NCBI RefSeq assembly: GCF_013409065.1
Contig: NZ_JACBZP010000001.1
Location: 248,001-312,000, forward strand
Source: Spelaeicoccus albus
Lineage (GTDB): Bacteria; Actinomycetota; Actinomycetes; Actinomycetales; Brevibacteriaceae
Direction: 5' to 3'
DNA: 64,000 nt
Position numbers and translations under genes: made by a program. Under the pieces are notes generated by a model. That model saw nothing but the letters and a program-made list of their open reading frames with translations, was not told the origin of the DNA and did not search any database. Below are positions 17,012 through 27,487 of this stretch, in pieces. Position 1 is the stretch's first letter. Each line of letters opens with the position of its first letter.

Positions 17012-18088
17012 TCACAATTCGGACGAAGCCTCCCAGCCGCCGACTCCGGCCGCGGACGTCGCCGCATCGATCTCCGCCAGTTCGGCTTCCGTGAACTCGG
17101 TATTGTCCAGCGCGCCGAGATTTTCCTTCAGTTGCCCCACACTGGAGGCGCCGATGACGGCAGACGTCACGGTCGGCGTGCGCAGCACCCACGCCAGGGC
17201 CAGCTGCGCGAGTGTTTGTCCGCGGCGGGTGGCGATGTCGTTCAGGGCGCGCACGGCGTCCAGGTTCTCTTTCGTGAAGGTGTCGCCGCCAATGCTCGGT
17301 CGGTCGGTCGCGCGCGCCACGCCGTCCGCGCCGCCCAAATATTTGCCTGTCAAGAGCCCCTGGGCCAGCGGAGTGAAGACGATCGCGCCCATATCGCGAT
17401 CGTCGAGTGTTGTCAGCAGCCCGTCTTCGACCCACCGGTTGAGCATGGAGTAGGCGGGCTGATGGATGATCAGCGGAGTGCCCAGATCGTCGGCGATCTT
17501 TTTGGCCTCGGCGGTCCGCTCGGCCGAATAGGACGAAATGCCTGCGTACATGGCCTTTCCCGAGGTGACTGCGGTGTGCAGCGCGCCGATCGTCTCTTCC
17601 AGCGGAGTATCCGCGTCGAAACGGTGCGAATAAAAGATGTCGACATAGTCGAGGTTCATCCGCGACAGCGACTCGTCGAGGCTGGTCAGCAGGTATTTGC
17701 GCGGCCCCAAACGCCCGTACGGGCCGGTCCACATGTCCCATCCGGCCTTCGTCGAGATGACCATCTCGTTACGGTACGGACGAAAATCCTTTGCCATCAT
17801 CCGGCCGAAATTCTCTTCGGCCGATCCGTAGGGCGGTCCGTAGTTGTTTGCCAGATCAAAGTGGCTGATGCCGTGATCGAACGCGTAGCGCAGCACTTCC
17901 CGTTGAACGTCGAACGGCCGGTTGTCGCCGAAGTTGTACCACAGGCCGAGCGAGATGGGCGGCAGCAGGAGCCCGGAATTGCCGACGCGGCGGTACGAGA
18001 ACCCCGCCCACCGGCTATTGTCTGCGACGTACGGGGCGCGGAAGTCGTCGTTCACGACTTCGAATCGGGCGCCATGTCCCGTTGGCAT
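17012..18088 (-). CDS. Aldo/keto reductase, YghZ/MgrA-like
   Basis: 358 residues with a complete AKR barrel. The catalytic tetrad is visible: Asp and Tyr in HFDLANNYGPPYG, Lys in MVISTKAG and His in IFYSHRFD. NADPH-binding residues are in SAVIGASSVGQL near the C-terminus. The subfamily resembles E. coli YghZ (L-glyceraldehyde 3-phosphate/methylglyoxal reductase), a detoxification enzyme. The gene is divergent from the DUF1707 gene with about 60 bp between starts. Substrate specificity is inferred from similarity only. Confidence 0.93.
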   Translation of the reverse strand: MPTGHGARFEVVNDDFRAPYVADNSRWAGFSYRRVGNSGLLLPPISLGLWYNFGDNRPFDVQREVLRYAFDHGISHFDLANNYGPPYGSAEENFGRMMAKDFRPYRNEMVISTKAGWDMWTGPYGRLGPRKYLLTSLDESLSRMNLDYVDIFYSHRFDADTPLEETIGALHTAVTSGKAMYAGISSYSAERTAEAKKIADDLGTPLIIHQPAYSMLNRWVEDGLLTTLDDRDMGAIVFTPLAQGLLTGKYLGGADGVARATDRPSIGGDTFTKENLDAVRALNDIATRRGQTLAQLALAWVLRTPTVTSAVIGASSVGQLKENLGALDNTEFTEAELAEIDAATSAAGVGGWEASSEL

Positions 18089-18149
18089 AAGCTTCTCTCT
18101 TTCTACGCGATGTAGCTCAATTCTGTCATGCGTGGAAGAATCAATAATA

Positions 18150-18818
18150 ATGACGGAAGCTTCATCCGGCGACGTTTGGTCCCGGCTCAGCCGCGATCCG
18201 CGCGATCCCAGCGCGGCATCGTTGCGTGCCTCCGATCGGGACCGGGACGCCGTCGCTCAAGAGCTTGCGGACGCTTTCGCCGACGGTCGACTCGACCGCG
18301 AGGAATACGACGAGCGCAGCGATGCGGTGCTGCGCGCCAAGACCCTCGGCGACTTCCCGCCCATCCTGGCCGATCTGTCCCCGGCGGACGGAACGCCGGT
18401 ACCGGCCAAGCCCTCGCACGACTTTCAGTCCCAAGCCGAACGGGACTACAAGCGAAGTTTCCGGCAGCGCCTGTCGGGGGCAATCGGCAGCTCGGCCATC
18501 ACCACCGGGATCTGGGGAGCGAGTTCGATGGCGAGCGGTCATCTCGTTTTCTTTTGGCCGGTGTTCGTCGTTGTCGGCACCGGCGTCGGCGTCGTCACGA
18601 CGTTGCTCAACAAGGGCGATCAGATCGATGCCCGCCGCGAACAGCTCGAACAAAAGGCGGACCGCAAGGCCATGGGGTCCGGCGCCGACCCCGATGACGA
18701 CTCCTACCGCCACGGCCCCTACGGCCCCGGCTGGAACGGTCCGCACGGCGCCTGGTCGGGTCTGACGCGGGACGAACGCCGTCAACGTGCCCGCGATTGG
18801 CGCGACAACCGCCGCTGA
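18150..18818 (+). CDS. DUF1707 domain membrane protein
   Basis: 222 residues from ATG at 18150. The DUF1707 domain lies at about 22-75, with LRASDRDRDAVAQELADAFA, GRLDREEYDERSD and AKTLGDF, a SHOCT-like motif. A hydrophobic region follows (about 125-160, MASGHLVFFWPVFVVVGTGV), then a charged tail rich in Arg, Gly and Pro. DUF1707 proteins in actinobacteria are often cell-envelope linked, but no activity is established. The longer upstream frame overlaps the divergent aldo/keto reductase and is rejected. Confidence 0.85.
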   Translation: MTEASSGDVWSRLSRDPRDPSAASLRASDRDRDAVAQELADAFADGRLDREEYDERSDAVLRAKTLGDFPPILADLSPADGTPVPAKPSHDFQSQAERDYKRSFRQRLSGAIGSSAITTGIWGASSMASGHLVFFWPVFVVVGTGVGVVTTLLNKGDQIDARREQLEQKADRKAMGSGADPDDDSYRHGPYGPGWNGPHGAWSGLTRDERRQRARDWRDNRR

Positions 18819-18896
18819 CCGCCGCCCACGAGGTCGTTCGTCCGCCACGGGGTCGGCAATGCAGCCCCGCGGCGGACAACCTACCCCGCGAACACG

Positions 18897-18936
18897 GCAA
18901 AGGGCCGGCCCCGGTTTCCCGGAGTCGGCCCTTTGC
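18897..18936. terminator. Bidirectional hairpin between DUF1707 and groEL
   Basis: An 11-bp stem GCAAAGGGCCG (18897-18907) pairs perfectly with 18926-18936. It lies between the convergent DUF1707 and groEL stops, 17 bp past groEL. There is no long U-tract on either strand. Confidence 0.6.
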
Positions 18937-18953
18937 GTGTTGCGGAGAGCGGA

Positions 18954-20696
<1,743 letters not shown>

Positions 20697-20713
20697 TCAC
20701 TCAGATCAAGAAT

Positions 20714-20740
20714 GTGGCACTCTCATAGCGAGAGTGCTAA
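20714..20740. promoter_or_regulatory. CIRCE operator 1 (HrcA site) for groEL
   Basis: GTGGCACTC, 9-nt spacer, GAGTGCTAA: the right half is perfect and the left matches TTAGCACTC at 7 of 9. This is the distal of two operators upstream of groEL. Confidence 0.9.
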
Positions 20741-20748
20741 CTCTAGAT

Positions 20749-20775
20749 TTAGCACTCTCCACCCGAGAGTGCAAG
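20749..20775. promoter_or_regulatory. CIRCE operator 2 (HrcA site) for groEL
   Basis: TTAGCACTC, 9-nt spacer, GAGTGCAAG: the left half is perfect and the right matches at 7 of 9. The centre is 35 bp from that of operator 1. Confidence 0.9.
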
Positions 20776-20877
20776 ATGACGGAGACCGGAAAATGACGGA
20801 AAGCGCCACCCCGTCGATTACGGAGCGGCGCCCTCACCGTCGATGCGGCCGAATGCTCGGCTCCGGCTGCACTCGGC

Positions 20878-21081
20878 TCAGAACGGACGAACGGATTCGG
20901 CCTGCGGGCCCTTCTGTCCTTCTCCTACCTCGAATTCGACCTGCTGGCCTTCTTCGAGCGAACGATATCCGTCCATTTGAATCGACGACCAGTGGACGAA
21001 AACGTCCGAGCCGCCGCCTTCAACGGTGATGAATCCATATCCTTTTTCGGCATTGAACCATTTGACGGTTCCCTGGGCCAT
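20878..21081 (-). CDS. Cold-shock protein, CspA family
   Basis: 67 residues from ATG at 21081, chosen because the family starts [10 protein letters not shown] and GGAG lies 9 nt upstream; the longer frame adds six residues. RNP1 (KGYGFI) and RNP2 (VFVHWSSI) RNA-binding motifs are intact. Csp proteins are RNA chaperones. The 270-nt region upstream to the next gene probably holds a promoter and a long 5' leader, usual for cold-shock genes, though no defined thermosensor can be assigned by eye. Confidence 0.95.
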   Translation of the reverse strand: MAQGTVKWFNAEKGYGFITVEGGGSDVFVHWSSIQMDGYRSLEEGQQVEFEVGEGQKGPQAESVRPF

Positions 21082-21353
21082 TTCTTGCTCCAATTTCACT
21101 ACGGTCTTGCAATCCGGCTACCGGCCGGATCGGGTCTCACGCTCGCGCGGTCCGCGATGGTCCAACGTGCGGGCCAATCCGCCGGCCACCGTGAGGCGGC
21201 AAGACTTGAGGAGAGGGTGTGCTCATCGAACTGTTTGACCAGCACTCACTTTAACCGGGAAATTCGCCGTTTTTAGGGCGTAGATCACATCCCGCAACCA
21301 ATCCGTTATATATCTGCGGCCCGCGCCAGAAGCAGATACCGGCCCGGCGCACG

Positions 21354-21959
21354 CTACTGCGAGTCCGAATAGTCCGATCCAAGAACGACTGTGACGGACG
21401 TGGCGAACTGCGTTGATTGCTCGACCTTCGTCGTCCCGAGTTTCTTGGCCAGTGCCTTGGCGGTCGGTTTCAAGTCCGCCGAGCTGTAGTAGACGGTCGT
21501 CGTATCTTGCGGGGTGCCGTAGTTTCCGGTCGAGCTGACCGACCAGCCGTCGTCGCGCAGCTTCTCGGAGGCACGTGCAGCCATTCCGGCGGTTGTCGTC
21601 GAGTTGAGCACCTGCACATTTTCCGACTTGTCGACGGCGGCGACGGGCGATTTGCTCGTGGACTTCGTCGCCGACGGTTTCTTCGAGCTCTTGCCGGACT
21701 TGCCGTTCTTGTCGCCGGCCTTACCGGAGTCGGATTTGCCGTTGTCCCCGGAGATCGCGGATTGCCGATCGGTACCGGCCTTGCCTGAATTCACGATGTT
21801 GACCACGGCGATCCCCAGCAGCGCCACCACCACGACGACTATCGCCACGAACACTATCGAGCTCACGCCGCCGAGTCTTGCGGATTTCTCCCGGTGCGTA
21901 CCGCGACGATCCGAGTCGGTGACGTCGTCGAATTCGTCCGGCGGGTACTGCTGCGGCAT
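21354..21959 (-). CDS. Membrane protein with LytR C-terminal domain
   Basis: 201 residues: an acidic cytoplasmic N-terminus (about 1-30), one TM helix (VFVAIVVVVVALLGIAVVNIV, about 35-57), a Lys/Ser/Gly-rich external linker (about 60-110), and a LytR_C domain (about 112-195: VQVLNSTTTAGMAARASEKL, then TTVYYSSADLKPTAKALAKKL). LytR_C domains occur alone or after LCP domains in envelope proteins; the enzymatic LCP domain is absent here. Its start overlaps the DUF3263 stop by 1 bp, so the pair is an operon, a common actinobacterial neighbour of groEL and csp. Confidence 0.88.
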   Translation of the reverse strand: MPQQYPPDEFDDVTDSDRRGTHREKSARLGGVSSIVFVAIVVVVVALLGIAVVNIVNSGKAGTDRQSAISGDNGKSDSGKAGDKNGKSGKSSKKPSATKSTSKSPVAAVDKSENVQVLNSTTTAGMAARASEKLRDDGWSVSSTGNYGTPQDTTTVYYSSADLKPTAKALAKKLGTTKVEQSTQFATSVTVVLGSDYSDSQ

Positions 21960-22255
21960 TACGCCGTCCCGTGGCCCTGGCGACGCGCAGAGCGCTCACG
22001 CTGGCGGACGTCGCGCATGCGACGCAGCCGCTTGACGAGCATCGGATCGTGGCGAAGTGCGGCCGGCGAGTCGAGAAGCGAATTGAGAATTTGAAAATAG
22101 TTTGTCGCGCTCATCCCGAACTGATCACGGATGGCCTGTTCCTTGGCGCCGGCGTAACGCCACCATTGCCGTTCGAAGTCGAGAATCTGCTGGTCGCGCT
22201 CGGACAGCTCGCCGGATTCCGGGTCCGCCGGAACGTCACGGGTCGCTTGACTCAT
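21959..22255 (-). CDS. DUF3263 protein
   Basis: 98 residues with the DUF3263 pattern LSERDQQILDFERQWWRYAG, then IRDQFGMSATNYFQILNSLLD and LVKRLRRMRDVRQRER. The fold is helix-turn-helix-like and the C-terminus very basic, so DNA binding is plausible but not shown. It is translationally linked to the LytR_C gene. AAGGAG is present upstream of the ATG. Confidence 0.9.
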   Translation of the reverse strand: MSQATRDVPADPESGELSERDQQILDFERQWWRYAGAKEQAIRDQFGMSATNYFQILNSLLDSPAALRHDPMLVKRLRRMRDVRQRERSARRQGHGTA

Positions 22256-22383
22256 CGAATCTCCTTAAAAGCGCTCCTGCCGAGCTCATGCCGTCGGCAC
22301 GATCATGTCCAGCCCCCATCGTAGGCGCGAATGACACCCGTGTCATTCTCATTCGAGCGGAAAGCGCCAGCTATTGTGAAGGC

Positions 22384-23151
22384 ATGAGCGAATCAAGTTT
22401 ATCCGGGCGGCATGCCATTGTGACGGGGGCGGCCGGCGGTATCGGCTCGGCGACGGCGCGTAAGATTGCCGAGCAAGGCGCGCACGTGACATTGGCGGAC
22501 GTCAATGCCGAAGCGCTCGAACAGCTGTCGGGCGAACTCCGGGATGCCGGGCTGAGCGCGCAGACGTGGACAGTCGACCTGACCGATTCCGATGCTCTTG
22601 CGGCATTGACGCTGGACGCCGACATCCTCGTCAACAACGCCGGTTTGCAGCACATCGCTCCGCTGCACGAATTCCCGCCGGAGAAGTGGCAGCTGCTCCA
22701 TCAAGTGATGCTCACTGCCCCGTTTTTGCTCATTCGCGCCGTCCTGCCGTCAATGTATGAGCGGGGGTGGGGCCGGATCGTCAACCTCTCCAGCGCGCAC
22801 GGCTTGCGCGCCAGCGAGTTCAAGGGCGCCTATGTGGCCGCCAAACACGGCTTGGAAGGCCTATCGAAGACGACGGCGCTGGAGGGCGCGGAGCACGGCG
22901 TCACCAGTGTGTGCATCAATCCCGGATATGTACGCACACCGCTCATCGAATCGCAGATTGCCGGCCAGGCCAAGGCCCACGGCATTCCCGAGTCGCAAGT
23001 ACTGAGCGACGTCATGTTGGCCACGCAGCCCCTCAAACGCCTTGCCGAGCCGGAAGAGATCGCGGACGCCGTCGCGTTCGCCTGCTCGTCGGCCGCCACC
23101 AATATGACCGGCAGCAATATTGTGCTCGACGGCGGCTGGACGGCTCGCTGA
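22384..23151 (+). CDS. SDR dehydrogenase, 3-hydroxybutyrate dehydrogenase type
   Basis: 255 residues from ATG at 22384; the longer frame upstream overlaps the divergent DUF3263 gene. It has the nucleotide-binding GAAGGIG, the NNAG motif (LVNNAGLQH), catalytic Ser in NLSSAHG and YVAAKHG (Y-x3-K). The GLQH and INPGYVRTPLIESQI segments are characteristic of D-3-hydroxybutyrate dehydrogenases, which interconvert 3-hydroxybutyrate and acetoacetate with NAD. Monocistronic; a strong hairpin follows. Confidence 0.85.
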   Translation: MSESSLSGRHAIVTGAAGGIGSATARKIAEQGAHVTLADVNAEALEQLSGELRDAGLSAQTWTVDLTDSDALAALTLDADILVNNAGLQHIAPLHEFPPEKWQLLHQVMLTAPFLLIRAVLPSMYERGWGRIVNLSSAHGLRASEFKGAYVAAKHGLEGLSKTTALEGAEHGVTSVCINPGYVRTPLIESQIAGQAKAHGIPESQVLSDVMLATQPLKRLAEPEEIADAVAFACSSAATNMTGSNIVLDGGWTAR

Positions 23152-23177
23152 CCCTCGCACGCGAGCGAGCGAGCACG

Positions 23178-23210
23178 GGCGGGCCGGGCACTTGGCGTGC
23201 CCGGCCCGCC
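23178..23210. terminator. Bidirectional terminator hairpin
   Basis: A perfect 14-bp GC-rich stem (23178-23191 with 23197-23210, left arm GGCGGGCCGGGCAC) and 5-nt loop sit between two convergent genes. No U-tract. Confidence 0.7.
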
Positions 23211-23226
23211 ATCCGCACAAAGCCGG

Positions 23227-24693
23227 CTACGCGAGCTTCACGTTGATCTGTTTGGTCTGCGTGAAGCCTTCGAGCATGCCTTCGACGGAAACCTCGCGAC
23301 CGATGCCACTGGTCTTGAAACCGCCGTACGCCTGCCCGACGACCTGACCGCCGCCCTGGTTGACCTGCACCCAGCCGGAGTCGATCCGGTGGGCGGTCTT
23401 CAGCGCCGAGTCCAGGTTCTTGCTGAAGACGAACGCCGCCAGGCCGTAATGCGTGGCATTGGCCATTTCGACGACCTTGTCCTCGTCCTTCCACGGCAGC
23501 ACCGCAAGCACCGGCCCGAAGATCTCTTCCTGAGCGATCCGCCAATCATTGCTGACTCGCGAGAGCACCTGCGGAGCGTGGTAGAAACCGGGCTCGCCGA
23601 CCGTCAGCTTGTCGGCGCCGTCGTAGGCGACCTGCACGCCGTCCTGCGATTTGCCGTCCGCGATGTACTCGGCGATGCGGTCGTACTGCTTCTTGTTGAT
23701 CACGGCGCCGATGTCGCTGGCTTCTTCACGCGGATCGCCGACCTTGAGCCCCGAGATCTTGTCGACCAGGCGTCCTAGGAAGTCGTCGTAGATGTCCTCG
23801 TGCAGGAACAAGCGCGACCCGGACGTGCAGCTTTGACCCTGCCGGGCGAACCGGGTGGCCAACAGCACTTGGTCGACGACGTCGTCCGTGCACGAATCGG
23901 GAAACACGATGGACGGCGACTTGCCGCCGAGTTCGAGCGAGCTGTGCGCCAGCCGGGCCCCCGCCTTTTGCGCGACGCCCCGTCCGATGAGAGTCGATCC
24001 GGTGAAGGACACCTTGTCGACGTCCGGATGCACGACGAGTTCCTCGCCGATCTCGGCACCGAGCCCCGTGACCACGTTCAGGACGCCGGGCGGCAACACC
24101 CGCTGGCAGATCTCGGCCATCTTGAGGATGGTCAGCGGGGCGTCCTCGGCCGCCTTGAGCACCATGGTGTTCCCGGCCGCAAGCGCTGCCGGGGTCTTGA
24201 AGCCGGCGATCATGAGCGGCGAGTTCCACGGCAAAATGCCGGCGACCACGCCGAGCGGCTGCCGGCGCGTGTATTGCAGCTGGTTGTCGCCGGCCGGGAG
24301 CACGGTGCCCTTGACCTCGCCGGCGACGCCGCCGAAGAACCGGAACAGGTCAATGAGCGTTTGCGACTCGGGGCGTGCCTGCGTACGCAGCGCATTCCCG
24401 GTATCCAAAGCCGTCAGTTGCGACAGATTCTCGGCTTCGCCCGCAAGTTCGTCGGCGACCGCGAGCAGCATCCGCTGGCGTTCCTTGAAGTGCAGGCCGG
24501 CCCAGGCCGGGTACGCCCGCCGGGCGGCCGCGACCGCACGGTCGGCATCTTCCTTGCCGGCGCGGGGCGTGCCGGCAATGACGACATTGCGATCGATCGG
24601 CGTGATGACGTCGATCCGGTCACCCGAAGCGGCTTCCACCCATTCGCCGCCGATCAACATTTTTTCGTGTGTCGGCGTGATATCCACTGTCAT
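23227..24693 (-). CDS. NAD(P)-dependent aldehyde dehydrogenase
   Basis: 488 residues. The catalytic Glu is in LELGGKSPSIVFP and the nucleophile Cys289 is in RQGQSCTSGSRLFL. Cofactor motifs PWNSPL and FTGSTLIGRGV are present. The betaine-aldehyde/phenylacetaldehyde-type ALDH family oxidises a range of aldehydes to acids. It lies 56 bp downstream of the 3-hydroxyisobutyrate-type dehydrogenase and both are divergent from the LysR gene, suggesting an inducible catabolic unit in which one enzyme makes an aldehyde that the other oxidises. The substrate is unknown. Confidence 0.93.
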   Translation of the reverse strand: MTVDITPTHEKMLIGGEWVEAASGDRIDVITPIDRNVVIAGTPRAGKEDADRAVAAARRAYPAWAGLHFKERQRMLLAVADELAGEAENLSQLTALDTGNALRTQARPESQTLIDLFRFFGGVAGEVKGTVLPAGDNQLQYTRRQPLGVVAGILPWNSPLMIAGFKTPAALAAGNTMVLKAAEDAPLTILKMAEICQRVLPPGVLNVVTGLGAEIGEELVVHPDVDKVSFTGSTLIGRGVAQKAGARLAHSSLELGGKSPSIVFPDSCTDDVVDQVLLATRFARQGQSCTSGSRLFLHEDIYDDFLGRLVDKISGLKVGDPREEASDIGAVINKKQYDRIAEYIADGKSQDGVQVAYDGADKLTVGEPGFYHAPQVLSRVSNDWRIAQEEIFGPVLAVLPWKDEDKVVEMANATHYGLAAFVFSKNLDSALKTAHRIDSGWVQVNQGGGQVVGQAYGGFKTSGIGREVSVEGMLEGFTQTKQINVKLA

Positions 24694-24749
24694 TGCTGTA
24701 TCGCTTTCCTTGTCTTTCGCGTGTGCTCGTCCGGGCTATTCCCAGCGTC

Positions 24750-25652
24750 TCACTGGTTGCCGTCCATCGAACCGTCGACGAGCTTGACGATGGCCGAGCA
24801 GTCCTTGCCGCCCATGCCGGCGTCCGAGAGCTTCTGGAACATGCCCTGCACGTATTCGCCCAGATCGAGCGGCGTATCGGTCTGCTGCGCGGCGGCAATT
24901 GCCAGTCCGATGTCCTTATTGGCCAGGTCGGTGGTGAAGGTGGGATCGAAGTCGCGGTTCGACGCCGCAGTGTCGACGACGCCGGGAACCGGATACCAAG
25001 TGCGCAGCGCCCAGGAATCGCCCGACGAGACCCTGGCGATGTCCCAGAACGTCTGCTTGTCCAATCCGAGCCGGTCGGCAAGCACTGCGCCTTCACAGGT
25101 CGAGGCCAGGTTGATGAACAACATCAGATTGTTGCAAATCTTGGCGGCCTGCCCCGTGGTATCGCCGCCCGTGGCGATGATGTTGCCGGCCATCGGCTCG
25201 ATGTACGGCTTGGCCTCGGCCACGTGGTCGTCGGCGCCGCCGACCATGAACGTCAGCGTTCCGGCTTCGGCCCCGGAAATACCGCCGGACACGGGAGCAT
25301 CGATGAAGCGGAAGCCCTTGACGCGCGCTTCATCGTGCAGCGTCTGGCACGACTCGACGTCGATCGTCGAGCTGTCGATCAGCAACGTATCGGTTGAGGC
25401 GTGGGCAAAAATACCGTCGTCGCCCTGGTAGACCGCAAGCGCATGCTGCCCCTTGGGCAGCATCGTGAACACCACGTCTGCTCCGGCCACGGCCTCGGCG
25501 GAACTCGAGACGGCGACGACACCGTGCCGGACTGCTTCCTCCATTGCGGCCGGAACCAGGTCGAAGCCCTTGACGGTATGCCCGGCCTGCACGAGATTGG
25601 CGGTCATGGGGCCGCCCATATGGCCGAGTCCGACGAATCCGATAGTAGACAT
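24750..25652 (-). CDS. NAD(P)-dependent beta-hydroxyacid dehydrogenase (3-hydroxyisobutyrate dehydrogenase type)
   Basis: 300 residues from ATG at 25652; AAGGAG precedes it. The N-terminal Rossmann motif is GFVGLGHMGGPMTANL; the substrate motif is DAPVSGGISGAEAGTLTFMVGG, and the catalytic Lys lies in GQAAKICNNLM. The family oxidises 3-hydroxyisobutyrate, tartronate semialdehyde or related beta-hydroxyacids. It forms an operon with the aldehyde dehydrogenase, the pairing seen for valine degradation (mmsB with mmsA), but the partner ALDH is not clearly an acylating MmsA, so valine catabolism is not asserted. Confidence 0.9.
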   Translation of the reverse strand: MSTIGFVGLGHMGGPMTANLVQAGHTVKGFDLVPAAMEEAVRHGVVAVSSSAEAVAGADVVFTMLPKGQHALAVYQGDDGIFAHASTDTLLIDSSTIDVESCQTLHDEARVKGFRFIDAPVSGGISGAEAGTLTFMVGGADDHVAEAKPYIEPMAGNIIATGGDTTGQAAKICNNLMLFINLASTCEGAVLADRLGLDKQTFWDIARVSSGDSWALRTWYPVPGVVDTAASNRDFDPTFTTDLANKDIGLAIAAAQQTDTPLDLGEYVQGMFQKLSDAGMGGKDCSAIVKLVDGSMDGNQ

Positions 25653-25851
25653 AGCTGACAAGCTCCTTCGCTTCACGGGATCGATTGCCCCTCGGGCGCC
25701 CGGATCCGCAGGATTGAGTGACTGGCTGCAGCCAAGCGTCGGCGCGACGTCCGGGGTGGACGACGGGCGTGACGCAGGCCACTTACCTGCTATCTTGTCC
25801 GACTATCCGCGCAGATGGAAGCGGTCCAACGATCAGTTTTCCGCACTGACG

Positions 25852-25869
25852 ATGTGCAAAAATGCACAT
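25852..25869. promoter_or_regulatory. Perfect palindrome ATGTGCA-N4-TGCACAT upstream of LysR gene
   Basis: Positions 25852-25858 and 25863-25869 are perfect inverted arms. It lies at the very start of the LysR gene and about 200 bp upstream of the divergent dehydrogenase operon. The T-rich/A-rich 3-bp ends with dyad symmetry resemble a LysR operator, so autorepression is likely. The palindrome also contains in-frame ATG codons. Confidence 0.5.
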
Positions 25870-25875
25870 ATGCCT

Positions 25876-26793
25876 ATGTCGCCACCGTCCCCGAGGCGTC
25901 GAATCAGCGCCGACAACTTGCTGGTGCTGCTTGCCGTCGGTCGGCTCGGCCGGTTCACTTCGGCCGCCGAAAGCCTGGAACTCAATCACACGACAGTCTC
26001 CCGGCGCATTGCCGAACTCGAGGCGACGCTCGGCGGGCCGGTGCTGACCCGCACGTCCGGCGGGCTGGAGTTGACCGAATTGGGTCAGGAGGCTCTTGCC
26101 GCCGCCGAACAGGTCGAGGGCGCAGTTTCCGACCTGCGGCCGCGCCGCGACGGCACGTCGCGGTTGCAGGGCCTCGTGCGCGTATCGACCTCCGACGGGT
26201 TCGGCGCGCACGTCGCCGGTCCGGCCCTGGCACGCGTTCAGCGGCGGCATCCGCGCTTGTCCATCGAAATCGTCACTGCCACCCGGCGGGCGTCGCAATA
26301 CAGGTCCGGGGTCGATTTGGAGATCATCGTCGGCGAACAACAGGTCTATCGTGCCGAATCGAGCAAGCTGACCGATTACACGCTCGCGCTCTACGCGACC
26401 CGCGAATACCTGGAGTCCGCCGGGACGCCGGCCACCGCGGCCGAGCTGGCCGACCACCCTCTCGTGTACTACATCGAATCCATGTTGCAGGTCGACGATC
26501 TGGACGCCATTCGCCGCGGAATCTCTTCACGCCGCGACTCGTTGACCAGCACGAACGTGTTCGTCCAGCTTGAGGCGACGCGTGCGGGCGCCGGTATCGG
26601 TCTGCTGCCGCGATTCATGGCCTCCCCTTGCACAGACCTCGTGCCGGTGCTGCCCGATGACGTGTCCTCGACCTTGTCGTTCTGGCTGGTCGCGCGGCGC
26701 GAATCGTTACGGCGGCCGGCCGTCGCGGCAGTGGTTTCCGGGCTGCGGGAGTACGTGGCCGACCATCAGCGGCTTCTCGTAGGCGAACGCTAA
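25876..26793 (+). CDS. LysR-family transcriptional regulator
   Basis: About 305 residues from ATG at 25876; in-frame ATGs at 25852 and 25870 overlap the operator-like palindrome and are less likely. The N-terminal winged HTH is [20 protein letters not shown] with the recognition segment [17 protein letters not shown]; the rest is a substrate-binding domain (about 90-295). It is divergent from the dehydrogenase operon, the usual arrangement for its target. The inducer is unknown. The ung gene follows within 11 bp and may share its transcript. Confidence 0.9.
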   Translation: MSPPSPRRRISADNLLVLLAVGRLGRFTSAAESLELNHTTVSRRIAELEATLGGPVLTRTSGGLELTELGQEALAAAEQVEGAVSDLRPRRDGTSRLQGLVRVSTSDGFGAHVAGPALARVQRRHPRLSIEIVTATRRASQYRSGVDLEIIVGEQQVYRAESSKLTDYTLALYATREYLESAGTPATAAELADHPLVYYIESMLQVDDLDAIRRGISSRRDSLTSTNVFVQLEATRAGAGIGLLPRFMASPCTDLVPVLPDDVSSTLSFWLVARRESLRRPAVAAVVSGLREYVADHQRLLVGER

Positions 26794-26803
26794 GGTGGAC
26801 CGA

Positions 26804-27487
26804 ATGAACCGGAAACCATTGCGGGACCTCGTCGATCCCGGCTGGGCCGCGGCGTTGGCCGGCGTCGAGACCACCGTGAGCGCCATGGGGGACTTTCTGC
26901 GCGCCGAAGTGGCGGCCGGGCACCGTTATCTGCCCGACGGCTCCAATGTGCTGCGAGCGTTCCAGCGGCCGCTTGCCGACGTGAAGGTGCTCATTGTCGG
27001 CCAGGATCCGTATCCGACTCCGGGCCACGCGGTCGGCCTGTCGTTCTCCGTCGACAGACGGGTGCGCCCGATCCCCCGAAGCCTTGCCAACATCTACACC
27101 GAGCTGCACTCCGACCTGGGCATCACGCCGCCGCAACACGGTGATCTTTCCGCATGGGCCGATCAGGGCGTGTTGCTGCTCAACAGGGTGCTCACGGTGC
27201 GCCCGGGGCAAGCGGCTTCGCATCGCCGCAAGGGCTGGGAGACGGTGACGGACGCCGCGATCCGCGCCGTCGCGGCCAGGGGCACCCCGCTGGTGGCCAT
27301 CCTCTGGGGACGGGACGCCCAAAGCTTGACGCCGCTGTTGGAAGGCGTCGACCGGATCGCCTCGGTGCACCCCAGCCCGCTATCGGCCTCCCGCGGGTTC
27401 TTTGGCTCGCGGCCGTTCAGCCGGGCCAACGACTCACTCGTCCGACAAGGTGCCGGACCGATTGACTGGCGGCTTCCGGCGTCGTAG
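26804..27487 (+). CDS. ung: Uracil-DNA glycosylase, family 1
   Basis: 227 residues from ATG at 26804; AAGGTGG precedes it by 6 nt. The catalytic water-activating motif [11 protein letters not shown] has Asp68, and the C-terminal [13 protein letters not shown] matches the family-1 motif with His. LLLNRVLTV and WGRDAQ segments are also typical. It removes uracil arising from cytosine deamination, initiating base excision repair. Its last 54 bp overlap the convergent thrE-like gene. Confidence 0.97.
   Translation: MNRKPLRDLVDPGWAAALAGVETTVSAMGDFLRAEVAAGHRYLPDGSNVLRAFQRPLADVKVLIVGQDPYPTPGHAVGLSFSVDRRVRPIPRSLANIYTELHSDLGITPPQHGDLSAWADQGVLLLNRVLTVRPGQAASHRRKGWETVTDAAIRAVAARGTPLVAILWGRDAQSLTPLLEGVDRIASVHPSPLSASRGFFGSRPFSRANDSLVRQGAGPIDWRLPAS

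Noticed and set aside
22102-22383. Extended start for the 3-hydroxybutyrate-type dehydrogenase
   Set aside because: The extra codons are antisense to DUF3263 and lack similarity; the SDR motif fits the start at 22384.
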